In this document: piece after piece, positions 17,362-25,620 of the stretch
Layout of the letters: each line of letters begins with the position of its first letter
Position numbering within the stretch: position 1 is the stretch's first letter
Origin: an uncultured Bacteroidia bacterium
GTDB taxonomy: Bacteria; Bacteroidota; Bacteroidia; Bacteroidales; UBA932
Direction of reading: 5' to 3'
Length of the DNA: 64,000 nucleotides
Assembly: GCA_902798975.1 (NCBI GenBank)
Contig: CADBYT010000004.1
Span: 62,001 to 126,000 of the forward strand
The notes under the pieces: model-generated
What the model was told of the DNA's origin: nothing
What the model saw: only the letters and a program-made list of their open reading frames with translations
Databases searched by the model: none
Made by a program: the position numbers and the translations under genes

Positions 17362-17390
17362 TTGAAAAATGGATTTTTTTTGCTAAATTG
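17362..17390 (+). promoter_or_regulatory. Promoter for the exbB-exbD cluster
   Basis: TTG at 17362-17364 and TAAATTG at 17384-17390 are 19 bp apart in an AT-rich stretch, giving a roughly 65-nt leader to exbB. The -7 is a near match to TAnnTTTG. Confidence 0.5.
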
Positions 17391-17454
17391 CACCGCTTTT
17401 AGAATGATTTAGACGCATAGAATATATCACAACTAATACATTATTAAATTCATT

Positions 17455-18201
17455 ATGAAAAAGTTTTTCAGGTTTTTGGCAGTTGCAGGCGCTATGGCCT
17501 TCTCTGCAAACATCGCATTCGCCCAGGACGAGATGAGCGCGGCTGACCTCCTCAGCGGCAGCGAGCAGCCCCTCAATCAGGCTCTCAAGCAGAAGTTCAT
17601 CGAAGGTGGTCCGGCTTTCATGTCCCTGATCATCATCTGCTTGATCATCGGTCTGGCCCTCGCCATCGAGCGCATCCTCTATCTCTCCTTCTCCAAGATC
17701 AACACCAAGAAGCTGGTCGAGAAGGTCGAGGCTGCCCTCCAGGAAGGCGGTATCGAGAAAGCGAAGGAAGTTTGCCGTGACACCCGCGGCCCCGTCGCCA
17801 GCATCTTCTATCAGGGTCTCCTCCGCTATGACCAGGGCCTCGACGTGGTCGAGAAGACGATCGTCTCCTACGGCAGCGTGCAGCAGAGCCAGCTGGAGAG
17901 CGGCTTGAGCTGGATCTCCCTGTTCATCGCCATCGCCCCGTCCCTCGGATTCCTCGGTACGGTTATCGGTATGATCAACGCCTTCGACGCCATCCAGGCT
18001 GCGGGTGATATCTCCCCGAACGTTGTTGCCGGTGGTATGAAGGTCGCCCTTATCACGACGGTCGGCGGTCTCATCGTCGCTATGATCCTCCAGGTCTTCT
18101 ACAACTACATCCTTGCGAAGATCGAGTCCATCACCATTGACATGGAAGACTCCTCCATCAGCCTGATCGACGTGCTGACCAAATACGGCCAGAAGAAATA
18201 A
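17455..18201 (+). CDS. exbB: MotA/TolQ/ExbB proton channel protein
   Basis: The 248-residue protein has an N-terminal signal-like segment (MKKFFRFLAVAGAMAFSANIAFAQ), a first membrane helix (about 52-73, SLIIICLIIGLALAIERI), a cytoplasmic domain, then two helices (about 145-175 and 188-215) with the ExbB signature SLGFLGTVIGMINAF. It forms the proton-driven stator with ExbD that energises TonB for outer-membrane uptake. The cleavable-looking N-terminus is typical of Bacteroidota ExbB. It is the first gene of the exbB/membrane protein/exbD/exbD cluster with 28, 2 and 14 bp spacings. Confidence 0.92.
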   Translation: MKKFFRFLAVAGAMAFSANIAFAQDEMSAADLLSGSEQPLNQALKQKFIEGGPAFMSLIIICLIIGLALAIERILYLSFSKINTKKLVEKVEAALQEGGIEKAKEVCRDTRGPVASIFYQGLLRYDQGLDVVEKTIVSYGSVQQSQLESGLSWISLFIAIAPSLGFLGTVIGMINAFDAIQAAGDISPNVVAGGMKVALITTVGGLIVAMILQVFYNYILAKIESITIDMEDSSISLIDVLTKYGQKK

Positions 18202-18229
18202 GTCCAATACCGGTTTAAACAACTGAATA

Positions 18230-18673
18230 ATGAAACTTAACAAGATATTCAAATGGGGAATGGTGGTGCTGATCCTTATCAGCGTCGCGATCCTGGTTTG
18301 GGGCTTCAGCGCAGGCTTTGCAACGCCTGACAAGGTCGCTCTTCCTGCGACCAACGTCCTCCTCACCTGGGCTGCGATCATGATCGGCATCGCGCTCTTC
18401 TGCTGGATCGTGATCGGCCTGCTCATCAGCCTCAAGAACGACCCGAAGTCCGTCGTCAAGATGGGCATCTCGCTCGTCGCGATCGCTGTGGTCTGCCTGA
18501 TCGCCTATCTCCTGGCGAAGGGTGATCCCGTTCCGGGCACCGCTGTCACTGCGACTTCCGGTGAACTCAAGCTCACTGATACCATTCTGAACCTCACCCT
18601 CATTGCCGGTGTCGGCGCTATCGCAGCCATCATCGTCGGTGAGATCCGTCTGGCCATCGCTAACAAGAAATAA
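18230..18673 (+). CDS. Small membrane protein of the ExbB/ExbD cluster
   Basis: The 147-residue protein has about four hydrophobic stretches (about 10-24, 42-66, 77-96, 120-140) and no catalytic motif. Start MKLNKIFKWGMVVLILISVA. Genes of this kind regularly sit between exbB and exbD in Bacteroidota, so it may be an accessory subunit of the energy-transducing complex, but no function is established to my knowledge. It lies 28 bp after exbB and its stop is 2 bp before the exbD start. Confidence 0.75.
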   Translation: MKLNKIFKWGMVVLILISVAILVWGFSAGFATPDKVALPATNVLLTWAAIMIGIALFCWIVIGLLISLKNDPKSVVKMGISLVAIAVVCLIAYLLAKGDPVPGTAVTATSGELKLTDTILNLTLIAGVGAIAAIIVGEIRLAIANKK

Positions 18674-18675
18674 TC

Positions 18676-19260
18676 ATGGCAAAGAAAACACCAGCAATCA
18701 ATTCGAGTTCTACGGCCGATATCGCGTTCCTGTTGTTGTGCTACTTCCTGATGACCACGACGATGGGTTCCCACTTCGGACTTTCCCGTCGTCTCCCTCC
18801 GATGCCTGATCCCAATCAGAAAATCGAGGACCAGAAGGTCAATCGCCGCAACATCATCGTGGTGAAGATCAACTCTGCCGATAGGATTCTTGCCGGTTCC
18901 GATGCCATCGATGTCTCTCAGCTCAAAGACAAGATCAAAGAGTTCTTAAGCAACCCTGCCAACGACCCGAACCTTCCCGAGAAGGAGGTGAAGGAGATCG
19001 AAGGATACAGCAAGGGCACCTATCCCGTGTCCAAGGGCGTTATCTCCCTGCAGAACGACCGTGGTACCAGTTACCAGGCCTACATCGCCGTGCAGAACGA
19101 GCTTGTGAAAGCCGTCAACGAACTTCGTGACGAATTCTCCATGAAGGAGTTCGGCAAGAAGTACGCGCAGCTCGACGAGGACCAGCAGAAGGTCGTCCGC
19201 GACTGCATCCCTCAGAACATTTCCGAGGCAGAGCCTAAGGACGTCGGTAAAAGAAGATAA
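18676..19260 (+). CDS. exbD: ExbD/TolR biopolymer transport protein (first copy)
   Basis: The 194-residue protein begins MAKKTPAINSSSTADIAFLLLCYFLMTTTM: the ExbD/TolR N-terminal helix with an Asp (D15) in the SSTADIAFLLL motif, the protonatable residue of the channel. A longer periplasmic domain follows, with extra polar helices (about 75-105, 135-180) compared with E. coli ExbD (141 residues). It pairs with the second ExbD just downstream. Having two ExbD paralogues beside one ExbB is usual for this phylum and suggests a heteromeric ExbD dimer. Confidence 0.9.
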   Translation: MAKKTPAINSSSTADIAFLLLCYFLMTTTMGSHFGLSRRLPPMPDPNQKIEDQKVNRRNIIVVKINSADRILAGSDAIDVSQLKDKIKEFLSNPANDPNLPEKEVKEIEGYSKGTYPVSKGVISLQNDRGTSYQAYIAVQNELVKAVNELRDEFSMKEFGKKYAQLDEDQQKVVRDCIPQNISEAEPKDVGKRR

Positions 19261-19274
19261 TAGGAGGTAAGATT

Positions 19275-19742
19275 ATGTCAAGATTCAAGAAAGGCGACAA
19301 GAAGGAGATGCCGGGTATCACCTCGAGCTCTCTCTCCGATATCGTGTTCATGCTCCTGTTCTTCTTCATGGTCACCACGCAGATGCGTGAGACCGAGAAC
19401 AAGGTCAAAGTCGTCACGCCTGAGGCCTCCGAGGTCGTCAAGCTGGAGCGCAAGGACCTCAACGCTTACATCAACATCGGATCCCCGACCCTGCAGTATC
19501 AGCAGCAGTACGGTACCGATGCCCGTATCCAGTTGAACGACTCCTTCCGCACCACGGACGACATCCGCGACTTCATCGCCGCGGAGCGCGACTCCAAGAG
19601 CGAGAATGACCGCCAGCTCATGACCGTGTCTATCCGGGCCGACCAGGATGTCAGAATGGGTATCGTAACCGATGTGAAGCAGGAGCTGCGTCGCTGCTCC
19701 GCGCTGAAGATCATGTACTCTGCAAGAAAGCCGGCAAAATAG
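19275..19742 (+). CDS. exbD: ExbD/TolR biopolymer transport protein (second copy)
   Basis: The 155-residue protein begins MSRFKKGDKKEMPGITSSSLSDIVFMLLFFF; the key Asp is D22 in SSLSDIVFMLL. The periplasmic part (about 45-155) is shorter than in the first ExbD and closer to the classic length. It begins 14 bp after the first exbD and ends the cluster before the terminator at 19764-19794. Role: proton-coupled stator subunit for TonB-dependent transport. The two ExbD proteins share the motif but differ in their periplasmic domains. Confidence 0.9.
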   Translation: MSRFKKGDKKEMPGITSSSLSDIVFMLLFFFMVTTQMRETENKVKVVTPEASEVVKLERKDLNAYINIGSPTLQYQQQYGTDARIQLNDSFRTTDDIRDFIAAERDSKSENDRQLMTVSIRADQDVRMGIVTDVKQELRRCSALKIMYSARKPAK

Positions 19743-19763
19743 CTTCTTGCGGCATTGAATACG

Positions 19764-19794
19764 AGCAGCCCCCTTCAACGAGGGCTGCTTTTTA
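19764..19794 (+). terminator. Rho-independent terminator of the exbB-exbD cluster
   Basis: AGCAGCCC (19764-19771) pairs with GGGCTGCT (19782-19789), followed by TTTTT. A strong stem and U tract end the cluster before asnS. Confidence 0.85.
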
Positions 19795-19808
19795 AATAAA
19801 AAGAAGAA

Positions 19809-21212
19809 ATGAAGGAAATACTTCGTACCAAGGTGAAGGACCTGCTGCAGATGCAGGCAGGACAGGAAGTGCTGGCCAAAGGTTGGGTCAGGACCAAGAG
19901 AGGGAACAAGGAAATCGCATTCATCGCGCTGAACGACGGATCTACGATCAAGAACGTCCAGATCGTCGTGGACAAGAATGCGGATACGGAGCCGGTGTTG
20001 GCACAGATCAGCACGGGCGCCTGCATCTGCGTGCGCGGCAATCTGGTCGAGTCCGTGGGAAGCGGCCAGGCGGTCGAGATCAAGGCGGCGGAGATCGAGG
20101 TGTACGGCACCTGCGATCCGATGCGCTACCCTCTCCAGAAGAAGGACACTTCCTTTGAGTATCTGCGCACGGTCGCGCACATGCGCCCGAGAACCAACAC
20201 CTTCGGCGCCATCTACCGCCTGCGCAGCCAGATGGCCTTCGCCATCCACGAGTATTTCCACAGCAAGGGCTTTGTGTACCTGCACACGCCCCTGATTACC
20301 GAATCCGACTGCGAAGGCGCCGGGCAGATGTTCCAGGTCACGACCCTCGACCTCGAGAACGTGCCCCGCGACAAGAAGGGCCGCATTGACTACGGCAAGG
20401 ACTTCTTCGGCAAGCAGACGAGCCTGACCGTCAGCGGCCAGCTCGAAGGCGAGCTCGGCGCCACCGCACTCGGTGAGATCTACACCTTCGGCCCCACCTT
20501 CCGCGCCGAGAATTCCAACACCCCGCGCCACCTCGCGGAGTTCTGGATGATCGAGCCCGAGATGGCGTTCTACGACATCAAGGACAACATGGACCTGGCC
20601 GAGGACTTCATCAAGCACCTCGTGTCCTATGCGCTCGAGCACTGCATGGATGACATCCAGTTCCTGAACGACCGCTACGATCCGGAGCTGGTCGAGCGCC
20701 TGCGGGGCGTCATCGGCACCGAGTTCGTGCGCCTCGAGTACACCGAGGGCATCCGCATCCTCGAGGAGGCCGTCAAGAACGGCGTCCAGTTCGAGTACCC
20801 GGTGGCCTGGGGCATCGACCTCCAGAGCGAGCACGAGCGCTATCTCGTGGAGAAGCATTTCGGCAAGCCGGTCATCCTGACGGGTTATCCCAAGGACATC
20901 AAGGCCTTCTACATGAAGCAGAACGAAGACGGCAAGACGGTCCGCGCCATGGACGTCCTCTTCCCGAAGATCGGCGAGATCATCGGCGGCTCCGAGCGCG
21001 AGGCCGACCTCGGCAAACTCGAGGCGCGCATCGACGAGCTCGGCATGAGCCGCAAGAACCTCGAGTGGTACATCGACACCCGCCGTTTCGGCAGCTGCCC
21101 GCACAGCGGCTTTGGCCTGGGCTTCGAGCGCCTACTCCTCTTCATCACCGGCATGCAGAACATCCGCGACGTCATTCCTTTCCCCAGAACGCCGAAAAAC
21201 GCGGAATTTTAA
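19809..21212 (+). CDS. asnS: Asparaginyl-tRNA synthetase
   Basis: The 467-residue class II enzyme has an N-terminal OB-fold anticodon-binding domain (about 15-110, [21 protein letters not shown]) and the catalytic core with motif 2 region [13 protein letters not shown] (about 228-240), and motif 3 [16 protein letters not shown] (about 434-449). The [12 protein letters not shown] segment is typical of AsnRS rather than AspRS. It charges tRNA-Asn with Asn in the cytoplasm. An A-rich sequence precedes the ATG. It sits 15 bp after the exbD terminator and 12 bp before udk. Confidence 0.97.
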   Translation: MKEILRTKVKDLLQMQAGQEVLAKGWVRTKRGNKEIAFIALNDGSTIKNVQIVVDKNADTEPVLAQISTGACICVRGNLVESVGSGQAVEIKAAEIEVYGTCDPMRYPLQKKDTSFEYLRTVAHMRPRTNTFGAIYRLRSQMAFAIHEYFHSKGFVYLHTPLITESDCEGAGQMFQVTTLDLENVPRDKKGRIDYGKDFFGKQTSLTVSGQLEGELGATALGEIYTFGPTFRAENSNTPRHLAEFWMIEPEMAFYDIKDNMDLAEDFIKHLVSYALEHCMDDIQFLNDRYDPELVERLRGVIGTEFVRLEYTEGIRILEEAVKNGVQFEYPVAWGIDLQSEHERYLVEKHFGKPVILTGYPKDIKAFYMKQNEDGKTVRAMDVLFPKIGEIIGGSEREADLGKLEARIDELGMSRKNLEWYIDTRRFGSCPHSGFGLGFERLLLFITGMQNIRDVIPFPRTPKNAEF

Positions 21213-21224
21213 CCTTTACACATT

Positions 21225-21845
21225 ATGCTAGTCATCGGCATCGCCGGCGGCTCCGGCTCCGGCAAAACCACGGTCGTCAAGGCCATCACCGAGAACCTGA
21301 AAGGCAAGAGCGTGGTGGTCATCCCCCAGGATTCCTATTATAAGGATTCCAGCGACCTCTCCGACGAGGAGAAACGCGTGCACAACTTCGATCACCCGGA
21401 TGCGATCGAGTGGGACCTGCTGTGCAGCCAGCTGCACGACCTCAAAGCGGGCAAGGCAATCCAGCAGCCCGTCTACTCCTTCATCTCCTGCTCCCGGTCC
21501 AAGACCGAGACCAAGCTGGTGGAGCCGGCGGACGTGATCATCATCGAAGGCATCCTGATCTTCACCTGCAAGCCCCTCCGTGAGCAGATGGACATCAAAA
21601 TCTTCGTGGATGCGGACGACGACGACCGCCTGATGCGCGTCATGGCGCGCGACATCACCGAACGCGGCAAGGACGTGCACTGGGTCATCGAGCGCTATTC
21701 CCGCACTGTCAAGCCGATGTACCTGCAGTTCATCGAACCGAGCAAGCGCTACGCCGACATCATCATCCCGCAGGGCGGTCACAACAAGGTGGCCATCGAC
21801 GTCATCACCGCCACGGTCGAAAAGGCGCTTCGCGAAAAGGAGTAA
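21225..21845 (+). CDS. udk: Uridine kinase
   Basis: The 206-residue protein has a P-loop GGSGSGKTT (8-16), the nucleoside-binding segment QDSYYKD (about 36-42), NFDHPDAIEWDLL, and the lid region with RDITERGKDVHWVIERY. These are the Udk hallmarks. It phosphorylates uridine or cytidine in pyrimidine salvage, in the cytoplasm. Length matches the family. It follows asnS by 12 bp and is followed 4 bp later by the TonB-like gene, so the three may be one transcript. A second uridine-kinase-domain protein ends the window (63293-64000). Confidence 0.95.
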   Translation: MLVIGIAGGSGSGKTTVVKAITENLKGKSVVVIPQDSYYKDSSDLSDEEKRVHNFDHPDAIEWDLLCSQLHDLKAGKAIQQPVYSFISCSRSKTETKLVEPADVIIIEGILIFTCKPLREQMDIKIFVDADDDDRLMRVMARDITERGKDVHWVIERYSRTVKPMYLQFIEPSKRYADIIIPQGGHNKVAIDVITATVEKALREKE

Positions 21846-21849
21846 TCTC

Positions 21850-22581
21850 GTGCGCCGGCTCTCCCAGGAAGACAAGGCAGGCATCTACACCACCGTGATC
21901 GTTCACCTCGTGGTGCTGATTATCCTGCTGATTGCCGGCCTGGACTGGACCATCCGCAGGGAAAACAGCTTTGTCCTGGATTTCTCCGCCCTCGAGGAGA
22001 AGGAACGCCTGCAGGAAGAGATCGAGCGCCTGCAGGAGGAAGCCGCCTTCAAGGAAAGCATTGCCGAACGGCTGCAGCAGCAGCTGGACGCGGCACCGCC
22101 CGTACGCGGCATCGCCGTGGACCGCGGCGCGCTCAAGGACGACCGCGGCACGGACGCCGAGCAGCTCTACCGCGACGCGCAACGCCTGCAGGAAGAGCTG
22201 GCCCGGGGCTACGAGGTGCAGGAAGACGAAGTCGAAGAGCCGGCACCTGTAATCCCCGATAAGAAAGAAGAAAAGAAGCAGTCCGAGACCGTCTATAGCG
22301 GTCCGTCTGTCGTTTCCTATTACCTGGAAGGCCGCAAGGCCAGCCATCTGCCGATTCCGGCCTACCGCTGCATGGGCGCCGGACAGGTCACGGTGCTGAT
22401 CACCGTGGATCCGGGCGGCACCGTCATCGGCGCCAAAGTGGACGAGTCCGTATCCGCGACGGACGGGTGTCTCCGTTCGTTCGCCATCCGCGCCGCGCGG
22501 CTCTCCAAGTTCTCCGCCAAGGCGGACGCCCCCGCCAAGCAGGTTGGCAACATCGTCTACGAGTTTGTGGCACAATACTGA
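21850..22581 (+). CDS. TonB-like energy transducer
   Basis: The 243-residue protein, GTG-initiated, has one N-terminal membrane helix (about 13-31, TTVIVHLVVLIILLIAGLDW), an Arg/Glu-rich coiled coil (about 48-75), an acidic/Pro-containing spacer (about 125-145) and a C-terminal TonB-like domain (about 165-243, GQVTVLITVDPGGTVIGAKV). The design matches TonB: cytoplasmic tip, helix, periplasmic spacer, and a domain that contacts TonB boxes. The start is chosen 4 bp after the udk stop; no upstream ATG fits. Its position near the exbB cluster supports the role, but which receptor it serves is unknown. Confidence 0.75.
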   Translation: MRRLSQEDKAGIYTTVIVHLVVLIILLIAGLDWTIRRENSFVLDFSALEEKERLQEEIERLQEEAAFKESIAERLQQQLDAAPPVRGIAVDRGALKDDRGTDAEQLYRDAQRLQEELARGYEVQEDEVEEPAPVIPDKKEEKKQSETVYSGPSVVSYYLEGRKASHLPIPAYRCMGAGQVTVLITVDPGGTVIGAKVDESVSATDGCLRSFAIRAARLSKFSAKADAPAKQVGNIVYEFVAQY

Positions 22582-22582
22582 C

Positions 22583-22613
22583 AAAAAAAAGGACGCGCTC
22601 CTGGTGCGCGTCC
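22583..22613 (-). terminator. Strong minus-strand terminator
   Basis: On the minus strand GGACGCGC (22613-22606), loop ACCAGGA, GCGCGTCC (22598-22591), then U8. On the plus strand there is no U tract after the stem, so it terminates minus transcription only. Confidence 0.75.
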
Positions 22614-22681
22614 CGAAAAACCAATTATTAACCGTTAGTATCCAGGATATCGTTTAAGGTTAGGATTGCCTTTTTGTTACG
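22583..22681 (-). ncRNA. Candidate small RNA of about 100 nt
   Basis: On the minus strand a -7 element TACCTTTG (22692-22685) predicts initiation near 22681. The transcript would run to a strong hairpin (22613-22591) followed by eight U residues (22590-22583). An internal pair TAACC/GGTTA could form a second stem. No open reading frame of note is present. The -33 element is weak. No known RNA family (6S, SRP, tmRNA) is recognisable, so this is a candidate only. Confidence 0.45.
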
Positions 22682-22738
22682 GTTCAAAGGTAGCAAGCTA
22701 CGGGGAAAATAATGTTTGATATCGTCCCGAATAAGTGG

Positions 22739-22780
22739 AATTTTGTACAAATTCGGATATTTAGTGTAATTTTGTACAAA
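22739..22780 (+). promoter_or_regulatory. Promoter of the propeller-AraC sensor with a duplicated palindromic operator
   Basis: The 13-mer AATTTTGTACAAA occurs at 22739-22751 and again at 22768-22780, 29 bp apart. The second contains the perfect palindrome TTTTGTACAAAA. The first covers the -33 (TTTTG, 22741-22745) and the second covers the -7 TAATTTTG (22767-22774), 21 bp apart. This placement suggests autoregulation by the AraC-type protein encoded 15 bp downstream. Confidence 0.55.
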
Positions 22781-22794
22781 ATAACGTCCCATCC

Positions 22795-25620
22795 ATGCGA
22801 TTTTTCCGTCTGATTGTCTTATTCGGTCTCCTCGGTCATGCTACACACCTTGCGGCGCAGCCACCCCATTCTTTTACCCGCTACGGGCGCGAAAACAACT
22901 TCAGCGGCACCACCGTCGAGGACATGGCGCAGGACAGTCACGGGCAGTTGTGGCTGGCGACCTGGGGCGGATTGTACTCTTTCGACGGGCGTACCTTCCG
23001 GAATTACCTGACCGACAATCCGATGGACCGGGACAACCCCCGCAGCAACCATTTCGTGGATGTGGAGGCGCTGGACAATGACGAAATCCTGGTGCTCTCC
23101 TATGATAACCGCCTGTATCGACTCAACCCGGACAGCCGTAAGCTGGATCCCGTGAACGAGGGCGGCGACGACATTCAGGCCATGTTCCGCATCCGTGGCG
23201 ACGAACTCTATTTCCTGACGACAAGCAACGAGTTGCTGGATGCGTCCTTCTCCCGCTCCTGCCTGATCCGGCGGGATGCGACCGTTCATTCGGTCATCGA
23301 CAGGCCGGGAGGCGTGATCTGGATCCTGACCGACCGGGGCATTTACCGAAACGACGTACTGCTCACCGACATGCCTGCTTTCTGCTCGTGGACCGCGGAT
23401 GACGTGTTGTATATCGGCTCCGCCAACGGTCAGCTGCTGCTGCTTGAGAACGAACAGCTCAGCACGATTCCGACCCGCCTGGGCACCAATATCACTTTTA
23501 TTGCACCGGTCCCCGGACGGCCGGAACTGCTGCTCGGATCGGACCATCGCGGCATTGAAGCATTCAACCTGGATGACGGTACGCAGCGCAGCGTCGTCCG
23601 CGAAGAGAAGAACGCCGAAGAGCGGAACTACTCCAGCCGCATGGACGAGAACGGCAACCTGTGGGTCTTCCCCCAGCAGGGCAGCCTGTACTGGTACAAC
23701 CGGGACACACATCAATTGTTCCCCTTCCTCGGATCGGACAGCCGCCAGGGCTGGAATTCCGAGACGGGCATCACCTCTTTCCTGGTCGATCGGCAGGGCA
23801 ATCTCTGGATCGGGTCGAGCTGGGGCGGGCTGGAGCGCATCATTTTCCATCGCGACAATTTCAAGCTGCAGTCCATCGACGGCAGTGGCCAAATCTCCCA
23901 GGAGAACAGCGTCCGCGCCCTTCTGCAGGACCCTTCCGGCTGGATCTATGCCGCCACGCGCGACGGCCGCCTGCATGTCTACGACGAGACCCTGCGGGAG
24001 CGGACTTCCTGGCGACTGGACCGCCCGGCATACTCCATTACGCGCAGCCACGACGGCAACCTGTGGCTGGGTACGCGTGGCGCCGGCCTGATGGAGATGA
24101 GCATCCAGGCCAACGAACAACTCCGCCACAACCTGATCCGCTATCCCAAGGACGAGCTCTTCTACGGGCCGGACAGCAATGACATTTTCTCCCTGCTGGA
24201 GGATTCTTCCCACCGGCTTTGGATCGGCTCTTTCGACGAAGGCGTCTCCTATGTGGACCTGGACGGCACGGAACGGCTGTTTATCGGCAAACGCAACCGG
24301 CTCAGCTTCCCGACCGACCGGCGCAACCGCATGCGCAGCCTGGCCCTGAGTCCGGACGGCCGGCTGTATGCCGGCGGCCAGATGGGCCTGTTCGTCTGCG
24401 ACCACCCGTTCGGAGAGCCCGAGAACATGCATTTCGAGCGCTTCTCCGGAATCATCGACTATGACATTCAGCACATCCTCTTTACCAGCCAGGGCGAACT
24501 GTATGCCTGTTCCTACGGCGCCGGCCTGCTCCGGCTGGACAGCGGAGATCCCGACAGCGGCTTCCGCGCCTGGACGGTCAACGACGGTCTGCTCTCCAAT
24601 TATGTATTCTCCGCCATCGAGGACGAGGCGGGCAACCTGTGGATTGCCACGCAGGCGGGTCTGAACCGCCTCAACCCGCAGACCGGGAGCCTGATCAGTT
24701 TCCCGTACGACCGCTTGGGCCACAGCCTGCGCTTCAATGAGGGCACGCCCAACCGGCTGCTCGACGGGAGCATCTGCTTCAATACCTCGGCCGGCATCTT
24801 CTATTTCAATCCTTCGGACATCTCGAACGACGACTTCGTCCCGGAACTGCTCATCCAGGGTTTCTACGTGTCCGGCATCAGTCGGGAAGTGAACGAATCC
24901 ACGCCCCTGCATATCCGTCCCACTGACGGCATCCGCGTGCAGATGGCCGCCGTGGACCTGACGGCCCCTGAACAGATTCTGTACGCGTACAAGCTGGACG
25001 GCGCCGACGGGGACTGGGTCCACCTGGGGAACCAGGCCTCCCTGGAGATCAAGCCCCTGCGCCCCGGGCGCTATACGCTGCGCCTGCGGTCCACCAACGG
25101 AGGCGGTCTGGAGGTGGACAACGAGCGCCGCTTCACCATCATCGTCCGGCGCAATCCGCTGCAGTCCGCCTGGTTCGGCATCCTCATCCTGCTGGCGGCG
25201 GTGCTTGCGGCGATCCTGCTGACGCGGCGGCGCAACAGGCGCGAACAGCCGGCGGACGCCGAAGATCCGCTCCTGCGTGGCCTGCACGGCGATGACCGGC
25301 GCTTCGTCGAATCCTTCACCGCCTACCTGAACGAACACCTGGACGACGGCGGGCTGGATGTCCCGCAGATCTGCGAAGGGCTGGGTGTCAGCCGTTCCGT
25401 GCTCTTCGGACGCTGCCGGACCCTGCTGGGTACGACACCGGCCACCTTCCTGCGCCGCCTGCGGCTTGAGCGCGCAAGGGAGCTCATCCGCGAGGGCGGG
25501 CGGTCGATGACCGATGTCTCTTATGCCGTGGGAATCAACGACCCCCACTATTTCAGCAAAATCTTCAAGAAAGAATTCGGCGTGACGCCGAGCCAGTTCA
25601 AGCAGCAGGCGGAGTCCTAA
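22795..25620 (+). CDS. Propeller/Y_Y_Y/AraC membrane sensor-regulator without a kinase
   Basis: The 941-residue protein has a signal peptide (MRFFRLIVLFGLLGHATHLAAQ), then a periplasmic sensor of repeated reg_prop blades (for example DSHGQLWLATWGGLYSFDGR at 47-66, DRQGNLWIGSSWGGLER, EDEAGNLWIATQAGLNRLNP), a Y_Y_Y domain (about 705-785, ending RPGRYTLRLRSTNGGG), one membrane helix (about 792-812) and a cytoplasmic AraC HTH pair (about 840-941, DPHYFSKIFKKEFGVTPSQF). It resembles a hybrid two-component system but has no histidine-kinase or receiver domain, so it should act as a one-component membrane-spanning regulator. It converges on the GH95 gene, a plausible target. Confidence 0.9.
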   Translation: MRFFRLIVLFGLLGHATHLAAQPPHSFTRYGRENNFSGTTVEDMAQDSHGQLWLATWGGLYSFDGRTFRNYLTDNPMDRDNPRSNHFVDVEALDNDEILVLSYDNRLYRLNPDSRKLDPVNEGGDDIQAMFRIRGDELYFLTTSNELLDASFSRSCLIRRDATVHSVIDRPGGVIWILTDRGIYRNDVLLTDMPAFCSWTADDVLYIGSANGQLLLLENEQLSTIPTRLGTNITFIAPVPGRPELLLGSDHRGIEAFNLDDGTQRSVVREEKNAEERNYSSRMDENGNLWVFPQQGSLYWYNRDTHQLFPFLGSDSRQGWNSETGITSFLVDRQGNLWIGSSWGGLERIIFHRDNFKLQSIDGSGQISQENSVRALLQDPSGWIYAATRDGRLHVYDETLRERTSWRLDRPAYSITRSHDGNLWLGTRGAGLMEMSIQANEQLRHNLIRYPKDELFYGPDSNDIFSLLEDSSHRLWIGSFDEGVSYVDLDGTERLFIGKRNRLSFPTDRRNRMRSLALSPDGRLYAGGQMGLFVCDHPFGEPENMHFERFSGIIDYDIQHILFTSQGELYACSYGAGLLRLDSGDPDSGFRAWTVNDGLLSNYVFSAIEDEAGNLWIATQAGLNRLNPQTGSLISFPYDRLGHSLRFNEGTPNRLLDGSICFNTSAGIFYFNPSDISNDDFVPELLIQGFYVSGISREVNESTPLHIRPTDGIRVQMAAVDLTAPEQILYAYKLDGADGDWVHLGNQASLEIKPLRPGRYTLRLRSTNGGGLEVDNERRFTIIVRRNPLQSAWFGILILLAAVLAAILLTRRRNRREQPADAEDPLLRGLHGDDRRFVESFTAYLNEHLDDGGLDVPQICEGLGVSRSVLFGRCRTLLGTTPATFLRRLRLERARELIREGGRSMTDVSYAVGINDPHYFSKIFKKEFGVTPSQFKQQAES

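Noticed and set aside
22582..22794. tRNA, 6S or SRP RNA in the gap
   Set aside because: No cloverleaf, no conserved SRP tetraloop region and no long 6S-like bulged helix; only a promoter-terminator candidate remains.
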